From: Methylomonas koyamae
GTDB lineage: Bacteria > Pseudomonadota > Gammaproteobacteria > Methylococcales > Methylomonadaceae
Assembly (NCBI RefSeq): GCF_019669905.1
Contig: NZ_AP019777.1
Coordinates: 1,426,001 to 1,490,000 of the forward strand
Direction: 5' to 3'
DNA: 64,000 nt
The position numbers were made by a program, and so were the translations under genes. This document shows positions 8,312 to 16,433 of this stretch, in pieces (the stretch's first letter is position 1; each line of letters opens with the position of its first letter). The notes below the pieces were generated by a model. It searched no databases. It was not told where the DNA came from and was given only the letters and a program-made list of their open reading frames with translations.

Positions 8312-10006
8312 ATGGTCATAACTACAGTTATGGTAAATATGGGCATTTTTGATTCTTGTTCTTCTCGGTTTCAGGTAGTTCCCTGTAAGCTCGTCTTCTC
8401 TAGTTTTTTAGTTTGTTTTTTCTATCCCGGAATTGGTTATGGACTCGACTGGCGTCTTACTCCAAGTTTGTCGGCTACCGAGACGTTTACTGATAATATA
8501 AACCTTTCTAATATCGAAAAAAAAAGCGGTTTTGTCACCGAGGTGGCGCCAGGGCTCTCTATAAATGGCTCGTCACCTTGGAGTAATTTTAATCTGAATT
8601 ATCGCTTACAAGGCTTGCATAATGCCGGCGGGCGTGATGATTTAGATTTTAATCACCAATTGAACATGACCTCTTTGTACCAAGCCGTCAGGAATACCCT
8701 TTTTATTCAGACCAGCAGCTCGATTAGCCAGCAAAATATTAGTAATGCGCTAGTTACTACCGATAATATTTCCGGGGTCGGCGGACGCACTGAAAATACA
8801 AATTTCAGTATTTCTCCGTACTGGACGCCAAGGTTCGGCCAGTTTGGGAGTGGGTTGTTCAAAGTGGGTTACAGCCGATCTACTTTCGACACTTCCAGTT
8901 CTTCTCAGGCGGCGAGTTTGGTTCCGGATAATTTTGTAACCGATTCGGATGCTTTTACGCGCCAAGCCCGTTTGGCGAGCGGCTCTTTTTTTAGTAGTAT
9001 GAATTGGGCTCTGAATTATTCATCGAATGAGCAAACCAGGGGAACGGGGCAGGATGTTCGGTTTGAACAATACCAGGGAGATATGCGCTATTTTTTGAGT
9101 AGAAAGTTTAGTGTTTTCGGGCTTGCTGGTTTCGAAAATAATGATTATCAGACCACCCAGAATAGTATTCGAAATGGTTTTTTTTATACGCTGGGTGGAC
9201 GCTGGAATCCTAGTCGATGGTATTCATTGGAAGTCGGTTTGGGCAATAACAAACACGCTACGGTGCAATTCAATCCGTCAAGTAATTTCAGTTCTACAAT
9301 TACATACCGTAATAAAGATGTGGGGCTTAATACCGGCGATTCTTGGGATGCCAGTCTAAGATACCAATTCAAACAAGCTAATTTCGGATTTAATTATAAC
9401 CAGGAAACTACTACTACACAGCAGTTGTTGACCGAGCAGGGATACTTTATCAGGGATGCGTCCGGTAACCTGAGCCAAGTGATAAATACGCAAGATTTAA
9501 TAGCCCAGGGTTTTTTGATGCTGGACCCATCTGATCCCGCAGGTACTCGGTTAATTCCCGGTCCTAATTTTAACAATTCTCGGCTTGTTTCAAATCCTTT
9601 TGATCTGGTCAACGACGTTATTATTAGAAAAAGAGGGACCTTGTCATTTAGTTACCAGACTGGCAAAAGTAGTTACACCGCTTCCATGTATAACGAAAGG
9701 CGATCTTACGAGCTAAGAGCCGGAGAAGACATGTCTTATGGTATCTCGGGAGGTTGGCAGTGGCAGGTCGAGCCAAGGTTGAATTTTTATCTTCGCCCAT
9801 CTTGGCAGCATAACCAGGGTCAATTAGCGGACAACACTCGATACGACTTGGCTTTGGGCCTCAATCGTTCTATCCCGATCAATCTTGGACGTCCTTTGCT
9901 GATGGATACCCGTTTCGAGATTCGCCACATCAGCCAAAGTTCAGACACCTCCACTTTCGACTATACTGAAAACCGTGCATCAGCCAACTTCAACGTTCGT
10001 TTCTGA
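8312..10006 (+). CDS. PEP-CTERM system-associated outer-membrane beta-barrel protein (TIGR03016 family)
   Basis: This protein of up to 564 residues has a hydrophobic leader (KLVFSSFLVCFFYPGIGYG) followed by DWRLTPSLSATETFTDNINLS, the typical opening of this family. The rest alternates polar and aromatic residues in the way of amphipathic beta strands and ends in an aromatic residue (NVRF), as many outer-membrane barrels do. ATG codons at 8312, 8330 and 8339 all overlap the kinase gene end at 8352, so the exact start is uncertain. It is probably an outer-membrane component of the EPS or PEP-CTERM pathway. Confidence 0.88.
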   Translation: MVITTVMVNMGIFDSCSSRFQVVPCKLVFSSFLVCFFYPGIGYGLDWRLTPSLSATETFTDNINLSNIEKKSGFVTEVAPGLSINGSSPWSNFNLNYRLQGLHNAGGRDDLDFNHQLNMTSLYQAVRNTLFIQTSSSISQQNISNALVTTDNISGVGGRTENTNFSISPYWTPRFGQFGSGLFKVGYSRSTFDTSSSSQAASLVPDNFVTDSDAFTRQARLASGSFFSSMNWALNYSSNEQTRGTGQDVRFEQYQGDMRYFLSRKFSVFGLAGFENNDYQTTQNSIRNGFFYTLGGRWNPSRWYSLEVGLGNNKHATVQFNPSSNFSSTITYRNKDVGLNTGDSWDASLRYQFKQANFGFNYNQETTTTQQLLTEQGYFIRDASGNLSQVINTQDLIAQGFLMLDPSDPAGTRLIPGPNFNNSRLVSNPFDLVNDVIIRKRGTLSFSYQTGKSSYTASMYNERRSYELRAGEDMSYGISGGWQWQVEPRLNFYLRPSWQHNQGQLADNTRYDLALGLNRSIPINLGRPLLMDTRFEIRHISQSSDTSTFDYTENRASANFNVRF

Positions 10007-10017
10007 ATAATTAGACA

Positions 10018-11046
10018 ATGTACGACGGTTTTTACAATCTTACGCAAAAGCCCTTCCAGCTTAGCGCCGATCCGGATTTTTTCTTTCAAAGTTCTGTGCA
10101 TAAAAGGGCTTTGGCTTACATGCATTACGGCTTAACGCAGGGCGAAGGCTTTGTGTTGGTCATCGGTTCTCCCGGTACCGGTAAGACCATGCTGGTAAAA
10201 AGTTTGATCAAAAATTTGAATAAAGACAAATTGTTGATCGGTGTGATGATGACCTCACAGGTCGGTCCTGAAGATACGTTGAGAATGGCGGCATCGACTT
10301 TCGGTTTTACCTTTTCTTTAACGGACAAAGCCAGTTTACTTTCGGGTTTTGAGAAATTTATTGTCGAGAAAGCAAGAGAGGGGCGGCGATTGCTATTGAT
10401 CGTCGACGAAGCGCAAAACTTGCCGAAGCAGTCGCTGGAAGAGCTTCGAATGTTGACTAACTTAGATGTAAACGGCAACCCCGTATTCCAAGTTTTCCTG
10501 GTTGGTCAAACCGAACTGAAGCGGACGATTTATGCTGCCGATATGGAGCAATTAAAGCAACGTATCGTGTCTACATTTCAGCTCGATCCCCTGGATTTGG
10601 AGGAAACCAAGGAATATATACTGTTTCGTCTGCAGACGGCCGGTTGGGGCGGAACGCCGGAATTCGGGCCGGGCGTTTTCGATGTGATTCATGAGTTTAC
10701 CGGCGGCATTCCACGGAGGATTAACTCGCTGTGCGATCGGTTATTGCTGTTCGGTTATTTGGAAGAGCTGGCGCTATTGAACGAAGAAGCCGTTAGAAAA
10801 GTGATCGTTGAGGTCAAAGAAGAAATGCTACTGGAGTCGGGCGACGAAGACACTCGCACACAGACCTTGGTTGCCGGCCGCATTTCGAACGACGATGCTA
10901 GTTTTGAGCAAAGATTGGACAGATTGGAAGCCATCGTGGATAACCTGAGAAACAGCGTAAGTAAAGAAAAAGCCTTGCTCAGAAAGGCGATCCTGTTGCA
11001 GTTGGATATGGATAGCGTTTACGGCGAAACAACGGATTCCGAATAG
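10018..11046 (+). CDS. XrtA/PEP-CTERM system-associated ATPase (ExeA-like AAA, TIGR03015)
   Basis: This 342-residue cytoplasmic AAA ATPase opens with MYDGFYNLTQKPFQLSADP, a signature of ExeA/GspA-like proteins. Walker A is GSPGTGKT (about 53-60) and Walker B is LLLIVDEAQNL (about 124-134), followed by a sensor-like FLVGQTELK. The GGIPRRINSLCDRLL segment near 236-250 is typical of the C-terminal AAA lid. The gene starts 11 bp after the outer-membrane protein gene and is followed 8 bp later by wecB, so translation is probably coupled. It may energise assembly of an envelope complex; its substrate is not known. Confidence 0.9.
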   Translation: MYDGFYNLTQKPFQLSADPDFFFQSSVHKRALAYMHYGLTQGEGFVLVIGSPGTGKTMLVKSLIKNLNKDKLLIGVMMTSQVGPEDTLRMAASTFGFTFSLTDKASLLSGFEKFIVEKAREGRRLLLIVDEAQNLPKQSLEELRMLTNLDVNGNPVFQVFLVGQTELKRTIYAADMEQLKQRIVSTFQLDPLDLEETKEYILFRLQTAGWGGTPEFGPGVFDVIHEFTGGIPRRINSLCDRLLLFGYLEELALLNEEAVRKVIVEVKEEMLLESGDEDTRTQTLVAGRISNDDASFEQRLDRLEAIVDNLRNSVSKEKALLRKAILLQLDMDSVYGETTDSE

Positions 11047-11054
11047 GTTTAATA

Positions 11055-12179
11055 ATGTCCAAGACCATAGTCTGTGTCGTCGGCGCGCGGCCGAATTTCA
11101 TGAAGATGGCGCCAATTATTCGTCAGCTACAACTAGTAAAAGATCGGGTCGTACCTTACCTCGTGCATACCGGGCAGCACTACGATCAAACGATGAAGGA
11201 CACGTTTTTTCGGCAATTGGGCATACCGGAGCCGGATCGAGATTTGGGTGTCGGTTCCGGTACGCACGCGGTTCAAACCGCTAACGTTATGCTACGTTTC
11301 GAGTCGGTTTTGGACGAAGTCAAGCCATTTGCGGTTTTGGTTGTCGGCGATGTCAATTCCACTATTGCATGCGGCCTGGTAGCCGTTAAAAAAAACATTC
11401 CTTTGATTCACGTGGAAGCGGGATTGCGGAGCTTTGACCGTGAAATGCCGGAAGAAATAAATCGGGTGTTGACGGATCAAATTTCCGATTTATTGTTTAC
11501 TACTGAGCGGGCGGCGGAGGCCAATCTAGTCAGAGAAGGAATCGCTCCCGAACGCATCAAATTCAGTGGTAACGTCATGATCGATACTCTGCTTGCTAAT
11601 TGTAAGCAAGCGGATTCTTTAGACCAAATTCTGCAGCGCTACGATGTCGCATTACCAATCTACGAAAAAAAATATGCGTTGTTAACAATGCATAGGCCGT
11701 CGAATGTCGACGATCCCGATACCCTGTCGCGTTTGGTTTCAGTGATTGCAGATATTAGTAATAAAGTGCCGGTAGTGTTCCCTGTGCACCCGCGGACGCA
11801 GCAAAAATTAAGCGATGCCGGTTTGTTATCCGAGTTTTCTGGCCGGCAAGTAGCCTTACTTCCGCCAGTGGGATATCTGGAGATTTTGGGATTAATGCAG
11901 TCCGCGCAACTGGTTTTGACTGATTCGGGCGGGTTGCAGGAAGAAACTACCGCTCTGGGTGTGCCGTGCGTTACGTTACGGGAGAATACCGAGCGCCCCA
12001 TAACCGTAACGGAAGGTACCAATACTATCGTGGGAAGCGACCCTGAGAAAATTATGGCGTGTGTCGACGACATTATGGTTACCGGCGGTAAAACCGGCCG
12101 AGTCCCTGAATACTGGGATGGTCGGGCAGCAGTCAGAATAGTCGATGAAATTTTGCGGCATTATTTGCAGGCAGGGTGA
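11055..12179 (+). CDS. wecB: UDP-N-acetylglucosamine 2-epimerase (non-hydrolysing)
   Basis: This 374-residue GT-B-fold enzyme interconverts UDP-GlcNAc and UDP-ManNAc. The N-terminal VVGARPNFMKMAP, the HTGQHYDQ motif, HVEAGLRSFDREMPEEINR and the C-terminal LTDSGGLQEETTALGVPCVTLR are all present, covering substrate contacts and the conserved acidic residues. Its place inside the EPS cluster suggests that ManNAc or a derivative is a unit of the polymer. The 3' end is followed after 7 bp by the deacetylase start at 12187. Confidence 0.93.
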   Translation: MSKTIVCVVGARPNFMKMAPIIRQLQLVKDRVVPYLVHTGQHYDQTMKDTFFRQLGIPEPDRDLGVGSGTHAVQTANVMLRFESVLDEVKPFAVLVVGDVNSTIACGLVAVKKNIPLIHVEAGLRSFDREMPEEINRVLTDQISDLLFTTERAAEANLVREGIAPERIKFSGNVMIDTLLANCKQADSLDQILQRYDVALPIYEKKYALLTMHRPSNVDDPDTLSRLVSVIADISNKVPVVFPVHPRTQQKLSDAGLLSEFSGRQVALLPPVGYLEILGLMQSAQLVLTDSGGLQEETTALGVPCVTLRENTERPITVTEGTNTIVGSDPEKIMACVDDIMVTGGKTGRVPEYWDGRAAVRIVDEILRHYLQAG

Positions 12180-12186
12180 CGAATCG

Positions 12187-13050
12187 ATGAATGTAACGAT
12201 AAAACCAATCAATGCAATGACAGTGGACGTCGAAGATTATTTTCAGGTTTCTGCATTCGAGCAACATATAACGCGTGACCGCTGGGATAAGCTGCCGCAT
12301 CGGGTCGAGCAAAATACTGGCCGAATTCTGGATTTATTCCAGCAACGGCAAGTAAAAGCCACTTTTTTTACTTTGGGTTGGGTCGGCGAACGTTATCCTG
12401 GCTTAGTGCGTAGAATCGTTGCCGAAGGGCATGAGCTTGCGTCCCATGGTTACCAGCACACAAGGGTTACCGAACAGACGCCGGACCAGTTTCGAGAAGA
12501 CCTGCGCCTAAGTAAGCTGATTTTGGAGGATGTCTCGGGACAGAGCGTTATCGGATACCGTGCCGCCAGTTATTCGATCGGTGCCAAGAATTTATGGGCT
12601 TTGGAAATTTTGCAGGAGGAGGGATTTTCCTATAGTTCCAGCATCTATCCGGTAAAGCACGATCTGTACGGCATGCCTGATGCGCCGCGTTTCGCTTACC
12701 GGCCGACTAACGCTCCCGGTTTGTTGGAAATTCCGATAACGACTTTGAATCTGTTCCGGAGGAATATACCGTGCGGTGGCGGCGGCTTTTTCCGCTTATA
12801 TCCTTATTCGTTCTCCAAATGGGCGTACCGCTATATTAATAATAAGGAGCAGCAAGCCGGAATTTTCTATTTTCATCCATGGGAAATTGATCCTGAACAA
12901 CCCAAGCAACAGGGTTTGTCTTTCAAGACCCGCTTCAGGCATTATCTGAATCTCAGCAAAATGCACGACAGGTTGGATAACCTGATAACCGATTTTGCCT
13001 GGGATACAATGCGCAATGTCTTTCTAAACAAAACAGACTGTCATCATTAA
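12187..13050 (+). CDS. XrtA system polysaccharide deacetylase (NodB family, TIGR03006)
   Basis: This 287-residue protein starts at ATG 12187, after the wecB stop; a frame extension to 12145 would overlap wecB. NodB motifs are visible: TVDVEDYFQ (motif 1, metal-binding Asp), SHGYQH (motif 2, metal-binding His), and YRAASYSI (motif 3). FYFHPWEIDPEQP near the end supplies a late catalytic His. No signal peptide is seen, as is usual for the TIGR03006 group. It probably N-deacetylates the growing or finished EPS, which fits with wecB. Confidence 0.9.
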   Translation: MNVTIKPINAMTVDVEDYFQVSAFEQHITRDRWDKLPHRVEQNTGRILDLFQQRQVKATFFTLGWVGERYPGLVRRIVAEGHELASHGYQHTRVTEQTPDQFREDLRLSKLILEDVSGQSVIGYRAASYSIGAKNLWALEILQEEGFSYSSSIYPVKHDLYGMPDAPRFAYRPTNAPGLLEIPITTLNLFRRNIPCGGGGFFRLYPYSFSKWAYRYINNKEQQAGIFYFHPWEIDPEQPKQQGLSFKTRFRHYLNLSKMHDRLDNLITDFAWDTMRNVFLNKTDCHH

Positions 13051-13052
13051 CC

Positions 13053-14072
13053 ATGATCAAATTGCTAGAGCCTGCCCAAGCAGAGCGTTGGGATAACTAT
13101 GTCATGGCGGCGGCCGACGGTAGTTTTTTTCATTTGGCGGCTTGGCAACAAGTAATAAAACGGGCGTTCGGGCATCCGACTTATTACTATTATTTCGAGC
13201 AGGATGGTCAAATTACCGGGGTTTTGCCATTAACACATGTTAAAAGCCTGTTGTTCGGAAATTCGTTGGTATCCAACGCATTTTGTGTCTACGGCGGCAT
13301 TCTTGCCAGCGACGATCAGTCTTTTAAGGCTTTGCAATCGCAGGCCCAGCAACTAGCCAGGGATTTAGGCGTCGATTGTTTAGAGATGCGAAACCGCCAT
13401 CAGGCGCATCCCGAATGGCCACATAAAGAACTTTACGTCACATTCAGAAAAGAACTCGATACCGATGTTGAAAAGAATTTGAACGCGATCCCGCGTAAAC
13501 AACGGGCAATGGTACGAGCCGGTATCAAAGCAGGTTTGGTTAGCGTAATAGATGATAACGTGGATAGGTTATACGCGGCCTATTCGGAGAGCGTTCGAAA
13601 TTTAGGCACGCCTGTTTTTCCAAAAAATTACTTTCGGATATTAAAAGAAGTTTTTGGTAAAAGTTGTGAAGTGCTGAGCGTGGAACACGAAGGGCGCTTA
13701 ATTGCTAGCGTCATGAGTTTTTATTTCAAGGACGAGGTTTTGCCGTACTACGGAGGCGGTGTCGACGCCGCCCGCGATTTGAAAGGCAACGATTTCATGT
13801 ATTGGGAAGTTATGCGTCGGGCTGTCGAAAAAGGCTGCAAAGTCTTCGATTATGGCCGAAGCAAAATCGGTACCGGATCGTATCGGTTTAAAAAACACTG
13901 GGGATTCGAGCCGGAGCCACTATTCTATGAAATCGATTTGGTGGCTGCAAAACAAATTCCGGAAATCAATCCTTTGAATCCTAAATACCAACTGTTTATA
14001 GCAGCCTGGAAAAAACTACCGCTGCCAGTGAGTCAATGGCTCGGACCTTGGTTAGCCAAAGATTTGGGTTAA
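13053..14072 (+). CDS. FemAB family XrtA/PEP-CTERM system-associated protein (TIGR03019)
   Basis: This 339-residue protein has the double GNAT fold of the FemAB family. Supporting segments are FFHLAAWQQVIKRAFGHPTYYYYFEQDG at the N-terminus, IPRKQRAMVRAGIKAG in the middle, and the C-terminal VFDYGRSKIGTGSYRFKKHWGFEPEPLFYE, typical of the family. FemAB proteins use aminoacyl-tRNA as donor; in exosortase loci the acceptor is unknown. It begins 3 bp after the deacetylase stop and ends 3 bp before the next glycosyltransferase start. An exosortase gene often found near this point is absent. Confidence 0.88.
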   Translation: MIKLLEPAQAERWDNYVMAAADGSFFHLAAWQQVIKRAFGHPTYYYYFEQDGQITGVLPLTHVKSLLFGNSLVSNAFCVYGGILASDDQSFKALQSQAQQLARDLGVDCLEMRNRHQAHPEWPHKELYVTFRKELDTDVEKNLNAIPRKQRAMVRAGIKAGLVSVIDDNVDRLYAAYSESVRNLGTPVFPKNYFRILKEVFGKSCEVLSVEHEGRLIASVMSFYFKDEVLPYYGGGVDAARDLKGNDFMYWEVMRRAVEKGCKVFDYGRSKIGTGSYRFKKHWGFEPEPLFYEIDLVAAKQIPEINPLNPKYQLFIAAWKKLPLPVSQWLGPWLAKDLG

Positions 14073-14074
14073 GC

Positions 14075-15271
14075 ATGAAGCCCAAATTGCTCTATTTGGT
14101 TCACCGGATTCCCTATCCGCCCAACAAGGGCGATAAGATTCGTTCGTACCATTTTCTAAGGGCTTTGGCAGTCGAATACGAAATTTTTCTGGCTACCTTC
14201 ATCGACGACCCCGATGATCGCCAGCACGTCGACACTTTGGCCGGTCTTTGTAATCAGGTCTGTTGTATCAATCTGGAGCCGCGTCTGGCAAAAGTCCAGA
14301 GCTTAGTCGGGTTGCTGACCAATGAAGCCTTGAGCTTGCCGTATTACCGTAGTGCCAGACTGCAAACTTGGGTGGACGATACTATCCGTGAACAATCGAT
14401 AGATCGGGCGCTGATTTTTTCATCGCCAATGGCGCAGTACGTTGCGGGATACCCTTCGCTGAAAGTTGTCGCCGATTTTGTCGATGTCGATTCCGACAAG
14501 TGGCGCCAATATGCCTTGAGTAAGACATGGCCGGCTAGCTGGATTTATCGGCGGGAAGCCGAAAAATTGCTGCGATTCGAGCGGAGAACTGCCGCTCGCG
14601 CGAAAGCCACTTTATTCGTTTCCAAGCAGGAAGCCGATCTATTCAAATCTCTGGCACCGGAGTCCGCCGAAAAAATTACATTTGTCAATAACGGAGTCGA
14701 CACGGAGCGCTTCGACCCTACACTCGATTACCAGCGTCCATTCTCTTCGGATAAGAAATCCATTGTCTTTACCGGAGCGATGGATTATTGGGCCAACGTC
14801 GATGCAGTGAAGTGGTTTGCTGAATTGGTTTTACCCTTGATTACGGCGAAATGTCCGGAAGTACGCTTTTATATAGTTGGGTCCAAACCGGCGCGAGAAG
14901 TGCTGCAACTAGCGGAGAACGACCCTGCGGTGGTTGTTACCGGCCGCGTAGACGATGTCCGCCCTTATTTGGCTTATGCCGATTTGATTGTGGCTCCATT
15001 ACGGATTGCCAGAGGCATTCAAAATAAGGTTTTAGAGGCGCTGGCAATGAACAAGCCTGTCGTCGCATCCTCAGCAGCAATGGAAGGTATTCCGCCGGAG
15101 CAGGATTTGCATTTGGCGATAGCGGATACTCCTGACGATTATGCTAAGCATGTTTTAGCGCTTTTAGAAAACCAAACCGGTTGCAGCGAGGCTAACCGTC
15201 GCTACGTGCGGAATTGTTTTGGCTGGGTGGAAAGTGGCCGCCGGTTGCTGCAAATTCTAGCTGGGACGTAA
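14075..15271 (+). CDS. PEP-CTERM/XrtA system glycosyltransferase (TIGR03087-like)
   Basis: This 398-residue GT-B glycosyltransferase starts with MKPKLLYLVHRIPYPPNKGDKIRSYHFLR, the diagnostic opening of the TIGR03087 group. The ATG at 14075 is preferred over in-frame 14036, which would overlap femAB. The C-terminal half shows FTGAMDYWANVDAVKWF and a donor-binding APLRIARGIQNKVLEALAMNKPVVAS segment with its conserved Glu. It should add a sugar to the lipid-linked EPS repeat on the cytoplasmic face. It is closely followed by another glycosyltransferase, 4 bp downstream. Confidence 0.9.
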   Translation: MKPKLLYLVHRIPYPPNKGDKIRSYHFLRALAVEYEIFLATFIDDPDDRQHVDTLAGLCNQVCCINLEPRLAKVQSLVGLLTNEALSLPYYRSARLQTWVDDTIREQSIDRALIFSSPMAQYVAGYPSLKVVADFVDVDSDKWRQYALSKTWPASWIYRREAEKLLRFERRTAARAKATLFVSKQEADLFKSLAPESAEKITFVNNGVDTERFDPTLDYQRPFSSDKKSIVFTGAMDYWANVDAVKWFAELVLPLITAKCPEVRFYIVGSKPAREVLQLAENDPAVVVTGRVDDVRPYLAYADLIVAPLRIARGIQNKVLEALAMNKPVVASSAAMEGIPPEQDLHLAIADTPDDYAKHVLALLENQTGCSEANRRYVRNCFGWVESGRRLLQILAGT

Positions 15272-15275
15272 GCGT

Positions 15276-16412
15276 ATGGCCGACGCGAAGCCTCCTTTGA
15301 TTGTTCATATAATTTACCGATTGGGTGTCGGCGGCCTTGAAAACGGTTTGGTTAATCTGATTAACAAGTTGCCAGAAAACGCCTATCGCCACGCTATTAT
15401 TTGTTTGACTGAAAGTACCGATTTCAGCCAACGCATCGGCAGGAACGATGTCGATATCTTTCAACTGCACAAACAGCCCGGCCAAGACTGGCGGTCTTTC
15501 TATGCCGTTTATCGGTTGTTGAAACAATTACGTCCGGCGATTGTGCATACTCGCAATTTAGCGGCGATCGAGTACCAGATTTGCGCCTTGTTAGCGGGCG
15601 TCGGTTATCGCATTCATGGCGAGCACGGATGGGATGTGTTCGACCCCGATGGCAGCAAAATTAAGTATCAGTGGTTACGCAGAATCATCGGGACGATTAT
15701 CCATCGTTTTATTCCATTGTCCCGACACTTGCAGGATTACTTACGGGATAGGGTAGGGATTCCTGCGCATAAGATTACCCGCATTTGTAATGGCGTCGAC
15801 ACATCGGTGTTTTATTCTGCTGGCGGCGAGAGAATAATTCCCGATGGTTGCGGTTTGGCATTGAGAGACAAGGTCGTTATAGGTACCGTGGGCCGGATGC
15901 ATGGGGTCAAAGACCAAATTACCTTGGTTCGCGCCTTCATAAGAAGTTGTCAGCAGTCGCTTGAATTCGCCGCTTGTTGCCGCTTGTTTCTGATCGGCGA
16001 TGGTCCGTTAAGGGCTGAGGCTATGGATTTGTTGGCTGCCGCAAATTTGGCGGATAGCGTTTGGGTGCCGGGGGAGAGAGGTGACATTCCGGCTATACTG
16101 CGTGCCATGGATATTTTTGTATTGCCGTCGGCGGCCGAGGGCATCTCCAATACGATTCTGGAAGCCATGGCCAGCGGTTTGCCGGTTATTGCCACCGATG
16201 TCGGCGGTAATCCGGAACTTGTGGCGGATGGCGAGACAGGGCGGTTGGTTCCGGCGCGGGATGTCGCGAGCTTGTCTTCGATTCTGAATGAGTTGGCGTT
16301 AGACGAACAGCGTCGCCGTCGCTTCGGAGAGGCTGCGTTAAAACGGATTCTGGCGGAGTTTTCTATCGACAGTATGGTGGCTCGCTACCAGCATGTGTAT
16401 GACGGACAATAA
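15276..16412 (+). CDS. PEP-CTERM/XrtA system glycosyltransferase (TIGR03088-like, GT4)
   Basis: This 378-residue GT4 enzyme has the acceptor-side YRLGVGGLENGLVNLINKLP near the start, EHGWDVFDPDG in the middle and a donor-side EX7E-type motif (PSAAEGISNTILEAMASGLPVIATDVGGNPELV) with both glutamates. These match the TIGR03088 group, which is restricted to exosortase EPS loci. It probably transfers a hexose during repeat-unit assembly. Spacing to neighbours is short on both sides (4 bp upstream, 21 bp downstream), so it belongs to one long transcription unit. Confidence 0.9.
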   Translation: MADAKPPLIVHIIYRLGVGGLENGLVNLINKLPENAYRHAIICLTESTDFSQRIGRNDVDIFQLHKQPGQDWRSFYAVYRLLKQLRPAIVHTRNLAAIEYQICALLAGVGYRIHGEHGWDVFDPDGSKIKYQWLRRIIGTIIHRFIPLSRHLQDYLRDRVGIPAHKITRICNGVDTSVFYSAGGERIIPDGCGLALRDKVVIGTVGRMHGVKDQITLVRAFIRSCQQSLEFAACCRLFLIGDGPLRAEAMDLLAAANLADSVWVPGERGDIPAILRAMDIFVLPSAAEGISNTILEAMASGLPVIATDVGGNPELVADGETGRLVPARDVASLSSILNELALDEQRRRRFGEAALKRILAEFSIDSMVARYQHVYDGQ

Positions 16413-16433
16413 TTTGGGGCGGAGAGATTTTAT

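Larger units (their letters stand above)
5742..8352 (+). pseudogene. XrtA-associated tyrosine autokinase (CpsD/Wze-like), interrupted by IS1380
   Basis: The gene is split. Codons 1-97 lie at 5742-6033 and the rest at 7736-8352. Removing the IS and one copy of its TAATA duplication restores a 302-residue kinase, the normal family length, reading KRPLVNN-IQGAESNG across the join. The distal part keeps Walker A (SSLPGEGKT), Walker A' (LLIDAD), Walker B (IVIFDSPP) and a tyrosine-rich tail with four Tyr in its last 15 residues. The 5' part now ends at a stop at 6090-6092 inside the IS. The distal part could restart at GTG 7714 within the IS end, giving a 212-residue catalytic domain without the N-terminal region, but a ribosome site there is weak. 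Polymer-length control may be altered or lost. Confidence 0.9.
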
